37,150 nucleotides of DNA from a virus (IMGVR_UViG_3300021363_000014:1-37150), one strand, 5' to 3'. Counted from the stretch's first letter, positions 1 to 10,346 are shown. Numbers and translations: made by a program. Notes: generated from the sequence alone by a model not told the origin.

Positions 1-2929
1 TACGAAGAATAGCCTGATCTCCGGTAGCGTATTGGACAGTGGCGGAAGTGTTGAGGTTAACATTAAGAACTTCTGTGGAGGCTGTTAGATTAGTGTGAGC
101 ACCATTGGCAACTAGGAGGGTTGGTACTCCTATCGACGTTGATAACCCTATACTTGTAATATTTACTATCGCCGTTTGGGTTGTCCCCGAACTACCAAAA
201 GTCCAATGGCTAACACCGGACGCGAATGAATTTCTAACAACAGCACCGGCCGCTGAATTGTTGACCCAAAACTGTATGGGACTATTTACTTGTGTTCCAA
301 TATTTAGCCCTCCATTGAGGGAGGAACTTAAAACTGCTGTATTTGCTATGAACAAGTTGGAAGAAGTAAACCCTGCGGAAAAAGCAGCTAAAGTTATTCC
401 CGTACTCAAGGCCGCTGAATTACTAAGTACAATAGAGGAAAAGGCCCCTGTTCCATTTGTATTGTTAATAATTGAAAGTCTAGTAACGGCATTCTGGTCG
501 GTTCTAATTAAAAGCGCATCGGGAATAGTTGGTACAGGAAATGCTGAAAAATTCCCAATAATCACTCCTCCATTCTGAAACCTCGCTGCAATATTGACCG
601 GCGTTGTTCCCCCTGAAAACGTAGGCGCAACATCTAATCCTACTTGAACGCTTGAAGTTCCTACAGCGGCAAGGGATGGATTAATCAAGTATCCAGTAAC
701 ACCTAACCCAGAAGCTGCCGTTAATGTCCCGCCAAATTGTATGTGAGCATCTGCGGCGGCTGTAGCGGTCCAAGTGCCATTGAAGATATGTTGATTCTTG
801 ACATTGCTGGTTATTGTAGCTACTCCAGTAAGCGTGGAAGTCCCGGTAAGTAACCAACCCCCGCCCCCACCAGAAGCCGACAATGTATGTGTAGCGTGCG
901 TATAAGTCAGCCCGCTTCCAATGGTCAGGAATTGCACAGTATTATCCGTATCATCCCATCCAAGTAAGGTATTAGCACCAGGATCAGTAAGGTTAGAAGC
1001 CGTGCCACCATTGGCAAGAGGCAGTATTCCAGTTACTCCAGAGGTTAGCGAGACACTCCCCCACGTGGGTAGTCCACCACTAACGGTTAGAACATTTCCA
1101 GTGGAACCTATTCCCCTTCGTACAAGGTTGCCGGAAGAATTTCTGTAATAAGTATCGCCAGTTGCGTCAGAGCCAAAATTAGCAGTCCACACTCCGGCTT
1201 CACTAATACTTAATCGTAGACTACCTGGGTAAGATGTTCCTATGTATACATTCAATCCTCTTGGACCGCTTCCTGTAGGACTAGCATCGTCACCAAATGT
1301 GAGGTAATTTCCAGTCCCTCCGTGCATCGTTATGTTTGATCCGCCAAAGCCAGGATTAGACCCATCTACTTGCAGTCTGTATTGATTATCGCTAGTAAAT
1401 GAGTTTTGAATAACTATTATTCCAGGGTCCATACTGAGTTGTGACTCTGGTGTAAAAGATATAGTGGAAACCCTGACGCGAAGGTTACTAAGTGCACTCG
1501 AAGCCCCTAACCCTAGATTAAAATTGCCATCTATAGAGGTGTTTTGCGTTAATGCCCCCCCTAACTTAACAACTCCCGCCGTGTTAGTAAGTCCATTCGA
1601 AAACGATAGTGGTGATCCACCCACCAAGGCATCGGCATACTCCTTATCAACCAACGAATGTGTTTGTGTTACATACCCCGTGGCTGCGTACTCCAATCCT
1701 TTTAATGATGTACGAGTATCAGTGAATAGTGCAGAAGTTCCTGTGATGTCAAGTTTGGTGATATGAACACCACTTAATCCACCTGAACCTCCAGCTATAT
1801 GAACTCCAGTGGCATCTAGAAGAGTTTCCGCACTAGTGCCTAGACTTGGGTCAATGTGAGTAAGTTGAAGAACAGCAATATTTGCTAGTAACTTGGAAAA
1901 TTGTGTATAACCCGAGTTGCCGGCTACTACGTCGAAGATTCCGAGCGGTATAGAAGTATCTCCCCAGCGCACATTATAGGCGCCATCAATACTTACATTT
2001 TGCTGTAAGTAATTTACGCCCTTTATAAGCGTGCCAGCATTCTCTGAGGTAGAGTACCAAAGTCCAGATGTGCATATACCTAAAAAACTTGTTATGCAAT
2101 GGTATTGAAAATACGCTGTTTCATTTCTATTTAGCAAATCAAAATTTCCAGGACCGGCAGCTATATTAAATCTATCGCTGCCACCAGAAGAAACAGTGAC
2201 ATAAGTTGTAGAACTTATAGCAACTACTTTTACGCCTATAGTTGTACCCTCTGACGGCATAGTTGGTAAAGTAATACCAATAACACTCCCTGTCGCGTTA
2301 ACCGGTACAAATTCACCTGGCGCAGCAGTATAATTAGAGGTCTTTACAGAAGTTGGAACTAATAAAGATTGCTTTAAACCCAGTGCATAATTTAAATCTG
2401 TTTGATCACTTAACGTACCGGTGATAGTACCCCAAGTTCCCCCACTACCTCCCCCACCGCTACTGCTTATTTGAATAATAAACTCAGCTCCATCATAAAT
2501 TAACCAATACGGAGCACCTGATATAATATCGTCAGTACCTACAGAAACTATTGACCCTGATAAAACCTTTTTTATATTTTTTGGGGTTAACCCGTTTAAA
2601 GACAGTGTTGCGCCTGCTGAACTATTAGCATGAAATTTTACTTTGATACTATAAAACGAAGTGTATGAAACGATAGCCGGGGTTACTGTAGCAGTATAGG
2701 CTGTACTTGTTCCTCCAGTATTAACCCCAGCATATTGATTATTATTAACTTTAGACGCGTTCTCATCCAAAAGAAAAGTACCAACACGTAAAGGGGTATT
2801 GGCATCTGGAACGGTTTCGTTTTTAATCTGCTGGGCTTGCGTGGTTAACGCAGCGTCAGTTTTTGGTGTCTGTGAAAAAATTTCGCCGAACGAAACCAAA
2901 AATGCGAAAAGTATAAATATTTTTTTCAT
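1..2929 (-). CDS. Tail fibre / receptor-binding protein, C-terminus beyond window
   Basis: The minus strand is open from an ATG at 2929 to the window edge, giving 976 codons and no stop, so the C-terminus is missing. The N-terminus (MKKIFILFAFLVSFGEIFSQ) looks like a signal peptide cut after FSQ, which is odd for a virion protein. A Gly-rich linker near residue 160 leads into GTITGTLSDQTDLNYAL, a sequence style common in Bacteroidota phage fibres. Two related repeats, SIDGAYNV (about residue 315) and SIDGNFNL (about 466), suggest a trimeric beta-rich shaft. The composition is rich in Gly, Thr, Ser and Asn. It is the last visible gene of the late operon, 10 bases after the previous one. Whether it ends in an S74-type chaperone cannot be seen. 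Plus-strand reading frames here are shadows. Confidence 0.8.
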   Translation of the reverse strand, partial: MKKIFILFAFLVSFGEIFSQTPKTDAALTTQAQQIKNETVPDANTPLRVGTFLLDENASKVNNNQYAGVNTGGTSTAYTATVTPAIVSYTSFYSIKVKFHANSSAGATLSLNGLTPKNIKKVLSGSIVSVGTDDIISGAPYWLIYDGAEFIIQISSSGGGGSGGTWGTITGTLSDQTDLNYALGLKQSLLVPTSVKTSNYTAAPGEFVPVNATGSVIGITLPTMPSEGTTIGVKVVAISSTTYVTVSSGGSDRFNIAAGPGNFDLLNRNETAYFQYHCITSFLGICTSGLWYSTSENAGTLIKGVNYLQQNVSIDGAYNVRWGDTSIPLGIFDVVAGNSGYTQFSKLLANIAVLQLTHIDPSLGTSAETLLDATGVHIAGGSGGLSGVHITKLDITGTSALFTDTRTSLKGLEYAATGYVTQTHSLVDKEYADALVGGSPLSFSNGLTNTAGVVKLGGALTQNTSIDGNFNLGLGASSALSNLRVRVSTISFTPESQLSMDPGIIVIQNSFTSDNQYRLQVDGSNPGFGGSNITMHGGTGNYLTFGDDASPTGSGPRGLNVYIGTSYPGSLRLSISEAGVWTANFGSDATGDTYYRNSSGNLVRRGIGSTGNVLTVSGGLPTWGSVSLTSGVTGILPLANGGTASNLTDPGANTLLGWDDTDNTVQFLTIGSGLTYTHATHTLSASGGGGGWLLTGTSTLTGVATITSNVKNQHIFNGTWTATAAADAHIQFGGTLTAASGLGVTGYLINPSLAAVGTSSVQVGLDVAPTFSGGTTPVNIAARFQNGGVIIGNFSAFPVPTIPDALLIRTDQNAVTRLSIINNTNGTGAFSSIVLSNSAALSTGITLAAFSAGFTSSNLFIANTAVLSSSLNGGLNIGTQVNSPIQFWVNNSAAGAVVRNSFASGVSHWTFGSSGTTQTAIVNITSIGLSTSIGVPTLLVANGAHTNLTASTEVLNVNLNTSATVQYATGDQAILR

Positions 2930-2939
2930 ATATATAGTA

Positions 2940-4154
2940 TTATGCAAATGGTGCTGAAAACTCATCACTAAAAACCCCGCTAGCAGAAAGAATATCTCCT
3001 TTAGATATATTCACTAAAACTGAATCAGCTTGCGTTAGTAAAACTTTCGCCGTGGATAAAAGAGACGCTTCACTAAGTGATCTCTGATATTCATCTCCTT
3101 GTTTCTTCCACGGTAATTCATCTATTTCCACGTAATCGCACATTAAAATCTGCTCTATTTTTTTATGCATGAATTCTGGTAAAAACTCAATTATATTCAA
3201 AAGCCTCTTGGTTACCATTTGTTTACGTAAAGATACTATAATTCCGGTAGATAAATTATAATCCTCGGAATCTACAGGGTGTGTTTCTTCATAAAAAACA
3301 GCATTAAGCCTTATATAAAATTCCTGATTTGCCCCCTCGAATGCAATACCATGAAAATCATCACTATTTGTATACTTAATAGTTAACGAAGGTTTCGCAT
3401 CGTATGATACCACGCGTAGACAGTCAGATACAGCTAACACAAGCTCGCTTACCGGATCATACACGTCGAGTGTAATTATTGCATCTTTGGCTTCTGGAAA
3501 AATTGACCAAAGCCAGTTTATATATTGATGTGTAGAGTGTGGCCTAACATTTATAAAATCTAAAGTCGCGATTAAAACTCCGTCCGCATACATACGCAGC
3601 TTAGGAGATATTCCTCTTGACTCAGTAACGTAGTCCCACCATACACCAATATATCCGTTAGGTTGGTTACCAGTATTTCCATCTGCCAACGACTGTACTA
3701 CATATTGCGCAGTCCCAAGACCGAAATAAGCTAAAGCACGATCGCCGGTATTATATGTCGTTCCAAAATCATAATCTATTGGCGCGCCTATTAACGGACT
3801 ATGATCCCAATGTGTAGATGGCGAACCAGGGGAAGAATTTAATGGGTTAGGCTCGTTATTTATATTGCCATCCTCTGTGGATACCCAGCGAGTTTGAGTT
3901 GTAGGATCATAAACTTTATCCCCAGTTTGATAAGTAACCGTAGCATCCCAATCCTCTAACAGTGCTTCGTTAAATGCAATATCTAACCGATTATAAAGCG
4001 ATTCTAAAAAATCAAATGTCTGTAAATATTTTTTCTTCGGTATAAGTTTAATTTTAGTCTGGTTAAACGTGAGTTTATCCGGCGACCATAATTGTATCGG
4101 ATTAAGGTTAGAAACCCCTAAAATTATAGCAGCCGTATTTGGATCAACTATCAT
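2940..4154 (-). CDS. Distal tail protein with two CBM5/12-like modules
   Basis: A 404-residue protein of the tail-tip region. Residues about 68-118 and 127-176 look like tandem small carbohydrate-binding modules of the chitinase (CBM5/12) type: each has Y-x2-GD-x-V/A, an aromatic-rich centre, an N-x2-P turn and a closing tryptophan. Such modules would suit binding of a surface polysaccharide. The rest (residues 180-404) is not recognised. The start codon overlaps the stop of the upstream gene (ATGA at 4151-4154), indicating translational coupling. Its position between the 727-residue tail protein and the fibre suggests a baseplate or side-fibre role. The module assignment is by motif only. 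Confidence 0.6.
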   Translation of the reverse strand: MIVDPNTAAIILGVSNLNPIQLWSPDKLTFNQTKIKLIPKKKYLQTFDFLESLYNRLDIAFNEALLEDWDATVTYQTGDKVYDPTTQTRWVSTEDGNINNEPNPLNSSPGSPSTHWDHSPLIGAPIDYDFGTTYNTGDRALAYFGLGTAQYVVQSLADGNTGNQPNGYIGVWWDYVTESRGISPKLRMYADGVLIATLDFINVRPHSTHQYINWLWSIFPEAKDAIITLDVYDPVSELVLAVSDCLRVVSYDAKPSLTIKYTNSDDFHGIAFEGANQEFYIRLNAVFYEETHPVDSEDYNLSTGIIVSLRKQMVTKRLLNIIEFLPEFMHKKIEQILMCDYVEIDELPWKKQGDEYQRSLSEASLLSTAKVLLTQADSVLVNISKGDILSASGVFSDEFSAPFA

Positions 4155-6334
4155 ACTGTCCTAAATAGTATAAAGTTAGCCTTTCTTTCGAATAAAAAAA
4201 AGTCTATATTATCAATAAAATACGGCACATGATCTGCATTAGTCTTACTTATACCGATTGACTTATTCGGGGAGTCGCGTATAAGTTTATATTGGTCCCA
4301 GTTTAATGGATAACCCTCAAACTTTATAACCTCGATACCATGTAGTACCGCACCCGTGATTTCCATATCTTGATTTTCCACAACTGTAACAACGCTTATG
4401 CAATCACCGGCAAATAATGTAATAGAGGCAGTAAAATTTCCAAGGCCCGAAATAAACTTAAAAAAATTACCTATATACTGCGCTGCCCCAATAAACAAAG
4501 TAGGCATATGGCGCAGAAAGTTTCTTCCGGGAGTTAATTCTTTATTATAACGCAATTCTGGATCATATAGATTCGCAGCAGCAAAATAATCCACCTTTGC
4601 TTCATAACTTAAAACATCGAATATAGATCGTAGTTCCTTAATTGCAAGTACAAACTTGTCATTATCCGTATCAAATGTCTCACTAAGTTTTTCTATCGCT
4701 CTACGGGTAAGTTCAAACATCAATGATGCAGCAATCCAGGAACAAAGAATGGAAATTTTTTTACCCACATATTTAAATGGTGGCACGTATGTATGCTGTG
4801 TCTGTGGGTCATCGATCAGCGAACCGCCTGCTGTTAGTTGCCATTTTCCATAGCCTATGTCTACGCCATTATTTATTGCATCCGTTTTAAATGTAGATAT
4901 ATAGTTATTTACGTAACTAAGATCAATAGAATTACTACTTGAATCAAAAAAATGTGCAGCCTCCTCTATTCTTACTTTTAATACCCCTGCGACTTTTTCA
5001 TAACCAAGACCTATATTCCATATTGCGTTAGCCGCTGCAAAACGTTCAGATAAGTTATCAGTAAATGGCTTAGCCGTAAAATTATACCCACGAAGATGGA
5101 GACCAAGCATATTGACGAAATCTCTTCCGCAGCCTATAGAAAAAAAATCGCTATAAAAATTATCGCCTCCCGTTATGCGTTTAATAATTGCATCAAATCC
5201 CTCACCTACTCGTATTGCTTTTGTTGTCGATGATGGAAAAGTAGTATGTGCTATTATATTTATAAAAGAAGAATCTCCATAAACATCATCCGGAACTACA
5301 TAAGCATCAAATGGAACTACCGTTCTAAGATAATGCATTAAAATATAAATACGCGTTCCTTTTTTTATATCTAACTCAACAAACGAACCAAAAAACCAAG
5401 TTCTCCCGTCCGTTCCATCTACTCCTAAATTTACTGCATCTATAATAGTAGCTGCTGACGCATCGGGAAATGGAACAGCGTCATCTAATCGAATATAGTA
5501 AAATCTAATACCATTACCCGACGGAAAAATTAAATTGTCATTTGCCGGTATTCTGTATTGATATGCAGCGTCAGATGATAGATAAACAGAAAAATCAATT
5601 TCGTATTTTGTTGCTGTCTCGTCTGCTTCGATTAACTCAAATATTCCATAATCAGAATAAGGTATAGTTGGGCCTGTTACTTTAAAAGGATTTGGTGTAT
5701 AGTTATATTTTGTTTTAAACTCATCAAACACTTTTTTAGGAAAATCAAGTGGTGCGGCTAAATAATCCGTCCAAGCTCCAGTAGGAGCAGCAAAGGTATA
5801 AACCTGATCCACAAAATCATCATCGGTCGTATTCCACATCTCCATTCTACATACCCGTCTGATAACTTGCGTGGTCAGTGTTACATCAAGTAATGTCGCA
5901 GCAGCTATAGCATTCCCATCTAAGTCTACGGCCGACTGCACATCTACATCCGTATCTACACGACTTAATAGTTTGGTCCAAACATCGTCTTTCCTACTAC
6001 CCAACTTTATTTTATATTCGGACGAATTGGAAAGTGCAGAGATTGCCGGCAAATCTAAGATACCTTCGTGAAAAGTTTCCCACGTCACGCCAAAGTCGCT
6101 TGACACTTCTATAAGTACAGTTAATAGGGTATCAATTCCAAGTGCCTTTGCGGCGTTTATAAAATCCACAGCGGTCAATACATACGTTAATTGCGTTTCA
6201 AAATTCTCCACTACACTTTTAAACGTGGGATTTCTGGTAAGCGTTAATGGAGCTTCTTGGACACCTTGCGGCTCCACTACAACTAAAGACCCGGCGGGTG
6301 AAGTAAGTGTGACACGAAAATTATACTTATTCAT
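4151..6334 (-). CDS. Tail hub / baseplate protein (putative)
   Basis: A 727-residue protein with no recognised catalytic motif. The N-terminal about 130 residues (beta-rich, with SSDFGVTWETFHEGILDLP) resemble the beta-sandwich start of distal tail or hub proteins. The middle has alternating aromatic and Ser/Thr segments, and the C-terminus returns to a beta-rich region. It directly follows the tape measure gene, 6 bases apart, which is where siphovirus hub and tail-associated proteins lie. It overlaps the next gene by 4 bases. The assignment rests mainly on gene order; similarity to Dit/Tal folds would need structure prediction. Confidence 0.5.
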   Translation of the reverse strand: MNKYNFRVTLTSPAGSLVVVEPQGVQEAPLTLTRNPTFKSVVENFETQLTYVLTAVDFINAAKALGIDTLLTVLIEVSSDFGVTWETFHEGILDLPAISALSNSSEYKIKLGSRKDDVWTKLLSRVDTDVDVQSAVDLDGNAIAAATLLDVTLTTQVIRRVCRMEMWNTTDDDFVDQVYTFAAPTGAWTDYLAAPLDFPKKVFDEFKTKYNYTPNPFKVTGPTIPYSDYGIFELIEADETATKYEIDFSVYLSSDAAYQYRIPANDNLIFPSGNGIRFYYIRLDDAVPFPDASAATIIDAVNLGVDGTDGRTWFFGSFVELDIKKGTRIYILMHYLRTVVPFDAYVVPDDVYGDSSFINIIAHTTFPSSTTKAIRVGEGFDAIIKRITGGDNFYSDFFSIGCGRDFVNMLGLHLRGYNFTAKPFTDNLSERFAAANAIWNIGLGYEKVAGVLKVRIEEAAHFFDSSSNSIDLSYVNNYISTFKTDAINNGVDIGYGKWQLTAGGSLIDDPQTQHTYVPPFKYVGKKISILCSWIAASLMFELTRRAIEKLSETFDTDNDKFVLAIKELRSIFDVLSYEAKVDYFAAANLYDPELRYNKELTPGRNFLRHMPTLFIGAAQYIGNFFKFISGLGNFTASITLFAGDCISVVTVVENQDMEITGAVLHGIEVIKFEGYPLNWDQYKLIRDSPNKSIGISKTNADHVPYFIDNIDFFLFERKANFILFRTV

Positions 6335-6340
6335 ACACCC

Positions 6341-9226
6341 TTAGTAAGTCCATTTAGAACGAGTAACTTGTCTGCTACCATCCCGTTTAACATATGCTTT
6401 TAAAATCTCCCCATTCTGTTCTATTAAATCAGGCTGGCGAGTTTTATATAATGCGTCTATAATAGATTTAGTATCTACAATTATAGGCTGTATTTGTCGT
6501 TCTCCGGTCGCTGAACGCGTCACGGCGGACATAGCGAGCGCGGACATGGTTTCGTCGTTAGTCAAAACTTCCGTACCGCGCGCTAAGTTTAATATCTCCG
6601 GACTTGAAACTATAAACGGTCTACGCCCAGGTTCTCGTACTAGTTCCATTCCGTGGCCGACTATGGCAGGACCGCCAGGGTGGTTACTTGTACCAATCTC
6701 GTATGAGGGTAATGGAGCGGCGGCAATAGCGGCCAATTGCAACGCGGCAACGGCCCCGATAAGTACGGCAAATACGGTCGCTACCGGATATGGAAACTCT
6801 TCGTACGCCTGCGCGATTCCAGCCGCCGTAGAACTTATAACCTTAAATTCTGATGCTATTTTATCAAACTTAGCTTGCTTACGCTTTATTGCATTTTGTT
6901 TTTCAGTTTCTGCTGCAAGCTCTTTTGTGTATTTTCTATCAAGTGTGGCAATAGCGTTTTTATTATCTCCTGCTGCCTTTACAGACTGCTCATGTTCGCT
7001 AGTTAATAAATCAATACGTGCCTGCGATGCTGCAACCGCAGCTTGGTATTGTGCATCCCCAAGTCCTTGTATGGCATTACTAAGGTCAGAAACAATCTTA
7101 ATCGTTTCTTGCTTTGCCTTTTTATACAGCGCAACTTTTTGGTCTGCTGTTAACTGTGTTTGTTTTACTTCTGTATCTGAAAACTGTTTTTGTAAATCTT
7201 GTAAAGTTTTATACTGCTCAGCAGTTAACATACCAGTAACAGCCTGATATGTCATTAAGTTATCAATTTGAGTTTTATACTCCGCTAGCTCAATATCAAT
7301 AATACGTGTAGAAGACTGCTTTTGTAATTCTAATTTTTGTTTTTCATACGCAACAACTCCAATAGACCCTGAATTAAATTTAGTATTCAGAGCAGTCATA
7401 CCACTGTTAAAATCTTCAACGGCTAACCTTTTACGTAACTCTAGCCAGTACTTTCCATTGTCTATTATAATTTTTCCAATAGCTTCCCGCTCATCTCTTG
7501 CAGCCTTTTCTTTATCACTTAAAGCTTGCTCATTAATCGCGCTATTTTGAGATTGATATTCTTTATCCTCTTTAAGTTTACTTTCTTTAAGCTCACGCTC
7601 AAGTTCTACCAACTTTATAACATTACCTCCACTTTCTTCGAATATCTTATCTTGCTCATCCGATGTAAGTTGTATACGTTTTATAGCCGCCTCTTTCGCC
7701 GTAGCGAGTTCTTTAGATGCGGCCACGGTAGCAAGCCCTACCATAGCTTCGCTAGATTGCTGCGCTGCCTGTATTTGCTGTTCAGCAGTAAATTCCTGGT
7801 TACCTATAATCCGCTTATTAATGTCAATAATATCTTTATAAGTATTTTCACGAAATTTTATAATTGCATCCTGTGCGGCTTTTTCCGTATCAATTTCACG
7901 TTGCGATGTTTCTTGTGTAATTGTATTTATTGTTTGTGAGGCCCGCCGCTGCCCCTGGAATAATTCGGACTCGATATGAATACGTTTTTCCTTAAGATTA
8001 GATAACTTTTGCTCAGCTTCGTAATTATCTGCCCCAACTTTTATTTCTCCTTTTGCAATTTCTTGCTCAAGGTCGTTCTGTTTTAATTTAAGCTGTATTT
8101 CTTTTTCAATAGCCTTACGTTGATCGAGTGCAGCATCGAATCTATCTTGGTCGCTTTTCCTAATTTTATCTCTAGAATCAAACAAATCTTTAGCCTTACG
8201 TTTCTCTTGCTCCGCTATTTCAATACCAATACTTAATTCTTCTTTACGCTGTTCAATTTGTTTATCCGTTAACTCCGCTGTTTCAACCGCTTTCTTTATA
8301 TAATCGGCAGCCAAATTATTTAATCCTAATTGATTTAATGTTACGAATATAAATCCAGCAACTGCGTGATCTTGTAATCCTAAAGCATTGGAAATACTTT
8401 TACCTAAATCCGCAAATTTATCCTTTACCACTTCAATAGCTGCCGCCCAATCTCCAGCCGATTTAGCCGCAACATCTTCACCCTCTACACTTCGTTCAAA
8501 AAAACTTTCCAAAGCCGTTTTTACTAAAAAAAATCCGGCAGCTAAACCAGCCAATCCCAAAGTAATAGGACTAGCAATTATTGTTAATAATTTAGTTCCA
8601 AAACTAGCCGTTGCCTCTCCTGCCTCTACCGCTTCCGGCGCAATAGATTTTAACGCCGGTATTAATTTTTCAATCTCCTCACGATACGCGCCTACATGTC
8701 CTTGCGCTTGCCCCATACTATCACGAATCGCTTTAACCCCTTTATCTTGGTTCTGAATAACCCCTAACAAGTCTTTACCTGATTTAGAGTTACGTTCTTG
8801 CTCCGTCCTTAGCGCGGCATACGCCGTACGGTTTTTATTTAACGCTTGCTCGAGTTGGGTAAGCGACGAATTAGCCGCGGTCATGGATTTAGTCCACGAA
8901 TCTTGCGTTGCCAACGCCTGCTTATTTTCATCTTTTAGTTTTTGTAAAGCTAATTGTGATGCCCTATAAGAATCGGTATTTTTCGCGCTTTCTTTTGAAA
9001 TCGCATCCATCACCTTAAGCTGTTCTTTTTGTTCGGCGGTTAAATCCTGTATTCCTTTTTTAACCTTTTCCGTCGACCCACCATTCCCCAGAGCATCCGA
9101 CATTTGCTTAGACTTAGAAATAATATTATCCTGGGCAACGAGTACCGCCTCCAATGCTTTAGTAAGAATCATCGGCGCCTGGATCGCGTCATCACTTATA
9201 ATATCTTTTCGTTCAAGTTGTCCCAT
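6341..9226 (-). CDS. Tail tape measure protein
   Basis: A 961-residue, mostly alpha-helical protein rich in Ala, Lys, Glu and Gln with long coiled-coil stretches (residues about 60-180 and 320-800). Hydrophobic segments lie near residues 217-238 (ITLGLAGLAAGFFLVKTA) and near 815-840, as is usual for tape measures, which insert into the host membrane. The C-terminal part has the typical GGPAIVGHGMELVREPGRRP patch followed by a Leu/Thr-rich segment. It is by far the longest complete gene of the tail module and sits between tail assembly and hub genes. By the family rule of about 1.5 angstrom per residue, the tail would be near 140 nm. Start MGQLERKD has no Shine-Dalgarno sequence. Confidence 0.85.
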   Translation of the reverse strand: MGQLERKDIISDDAIQAPMILTKALEAVLVAQDNIISKSKQMSDALGNGGSTEKVKKGIQDLTAEQKEQLKVMDAISKESAKNTDSYRASQLALQKLKDENKQALATQDSWTKSMTAANSSLTQLEQALNKNRTAYAALRTEQERNSKSGKDLLGVIQNQDKGVKAIRDSMGQAQGHVGAYREEIEKLIPALKSIAPEAVEAGEATASFGTKLLTIIASPITLGLAGLAAGFFLVKTALESFFERSVEGEDVAAKSAGDWAAAIEVVKDKFADLGKSISNALGLQDHAVAGFIFVTLNQLGLNNLAADYIKKAVETAELTDKQIEQRKEELSIGIEIAEQEKRKAKDLFDSRDKIRKSDQDRFDAALDQRKAIEKEIQLKLKQNDLEQEIAKGEIKVGADNYEAEQKLSNLKEKRIHIESELFQGQRRASQTINTITQETSQREIDTEKAAQDAIIKFRENTYKDIIDINKRIIGNQEFTAEQQIQAAQQSSEAMVGLATVAASKELATAKEAAIKRIQLTSDEQDKIFEESGGNVIKLVELERELKESKLKEDKEYQSQNSAINEQALSDKEKAARDEREAIGKIIIDNGKYWLELRKRLAVEDFNSGMTALNTKFNSGSIGVVAYEKQKLELQKQSSTRIIDIELAEYKTQIDNLMTYQAVTGMLTAEQYKTLQDLQKQFSDTEVKQTQLTADQKVALYKKAKQETIKIVSDLSNAIQGLGDAQYQAAVAASQARIDLLTSEHEQSVKAAGDNKNAIATLDRKYTKELAAETEKQNAIKRKQAKFDKIASEFKVISSTAAGIAQAYEEFPYPVATVFAVLIGAVAALQLAAIAAAPLPSYEIGTSNHPGGPAIVGHGMELVREPGRRPFIVSSPEILNLARGTEVLTNDETMSALAMSAVTRSATGERQIQPIIVDTKSIIDALYKTRQPDLIEQNGEILKAYVKRDGSRQVTRSKWTY

Positions 9227-9232
9227 ATACTT

Positions 9233-9967
9233 TTACGAGCCTTGCGATTTAGGCGATTTTTGATTACGTTTCTTTAAAATTCTTTGATATTCATTAAATG
9301 CCGCCAAGGTTATACTATCTTGTACGCAAAAACCAAGCGCTGCATTGAGATTTGCCATAATTTCTTCGTATGTAACTTTTTTTCCAAACCCCTCGAGCTT
9401 AGCAAACCGTTCCATTTCCTTAGTCTTCATCTCAATTCGTGTCACAAGATTGTTGGAACGAGTCAAAGCATTGGTAAGACTATCAGCATAGGTCACGCTA
9501 TTTATAGCCGTGATTTGTTTTTGAATATCTTCAATCAGTGCATCATTCAACTCCCCACTAATCAAAGCTCGATTATATAATTCCATTTGCTTAGTCACGT
9601 CACCTTTAGTCTGTATAACATAACCCTTACTTTGTAAATCTTCGATAATTTCAGTATCTACTTGAAAACAAAGTTTCATGATTTGCCCCTTATCCACATT
9701 ATATTGTGCAAGCAGTTGACCGTAGCTTATAAGCAAATCTTTATACGTGCTATACTCCATTTGTCCCGTTAATTCGCTATTAGCTTCTACAATTGTATCC
9801 CACTGTTCCCTAAGTTCTTCGTCTGAAAATTTACCTTCTTTAACCAGTAACCCGTATGTTCCATTTTCTGCTACGGTTAAATAAGTACGTAGCGGAATAT
9901 CTTCATACTTGTAACATACCTTGTAAGAAGGCAACTGTTTCCGGTTTAATATCTTCGACAATCTCAT
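9233..9967 (-). CDS. Tail assembly protein of unknown fold upstream of tape measure
   Basis: A Lys/Glu-rich, largely helical protein of 244 residues from the chosen start (MRLSKILNRK). The frame stays open to another ATG at 10003, which would add 12 residues and overlap the upstream gene by 101 bases instead of 65. Even the shorter form overlaps unusually far. The position between the major tail protein and the tape measure is where siphoviruses encode tail assembly chaperones, often as frameshifted pairs. The C-terminus ends in a very basic tail (KKRNQKSPKSQ). No family is recognised, so the assembly role is inferred from position only. Confidence 0.6.
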   Translation of the reverse strand: MRLSKILNRKQLPSYKVCYKYEDIPLRTYLTVAENGTYGLLVKEGKFSDEELREQWDTIVEANSELTGQMEYSTYKDLLISYGQLLAQYNVDKGQIMKLCFQVDTEIIEDLQSKGYVIQTKGDVTKQMELYNRALISGELNDALIEDIQKQITAINSVTYADSLTNALTRSNNLVTRIEMKTKEMERFAKLEGFGKKVTYEEIMANLNAALGFCVQDSITLAAFNEYQRILKKRNQKSPKSQGS

Positions 9968-10346
9968 CTTTACTTTTTTGAGTAAAACCAAAAATGCCAT
10001 CATAATGCGCTGTTAATTTTGCAGTCTTTGTATCGGTGGCGAATGTGGAAACTGGAAATTTTTCGGCTTCGAGAAAAAACGAATCCTGGAAATCTCCACT
10101 TAACCTTACGTCTACCTTACCACCGGCCAACGGGTTTAATGATTGCTTAAACCGCGCATACGGTTCACTACGGTACGTTCCCAACACTCCACCCTCCGCG
10201 TTTTGTCCGTGCATTAACTGATTTGTATTAAGGTCAATAAGTTGCGATTTATGATCACGCACAATTCTAAGTAAACCATCGTCTACCTTTTGTTCGGAAA
10301 ACGCCTTAAGCTTTGCAATCCACTCTTCAAGTTTTCCAGCAACCAT
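9903..10346 (-). CDS. Minor tail / tail assembly protein (putative)
   Basis: A 147-residue protein: a helical N-terminus (residues 1-35), a basic central part (YARFKQSLNPLAGGKVDVRL) and a C-terminal part with FGFTQKSKDEIVEDIKPE, reminiscent of the end of gp10-like or virion-morphogenesis proteins, though the match is loose. It is the first gene after the 171-base structured intergenic region behind the major tail protein. It overlaps the next gene by at least 65 bases in a different frame. Function is inferred from context. Confidence 0.55.
   Translation of the reverse strand: MVAGKLEEWIAKLKAFSEQKVDDGLLRIVRDHKSQLIDLNTNQLMHGQNAEGGVLGTYRSEPYARFKQSLNPLAGGKVDVRLSGDFQDSFFLEAEKFPVSTFATDTKTAKLTAHYDGIFGFTQKSKDEIVEDIKPETVAFLQGMLQV

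Noticed and set aside
105-1766. Plus-strand frames of 75-157 codons
   Set aside because: They lie inside a continuously open minus-strand fibre frame with much better repeat and composition evidence.
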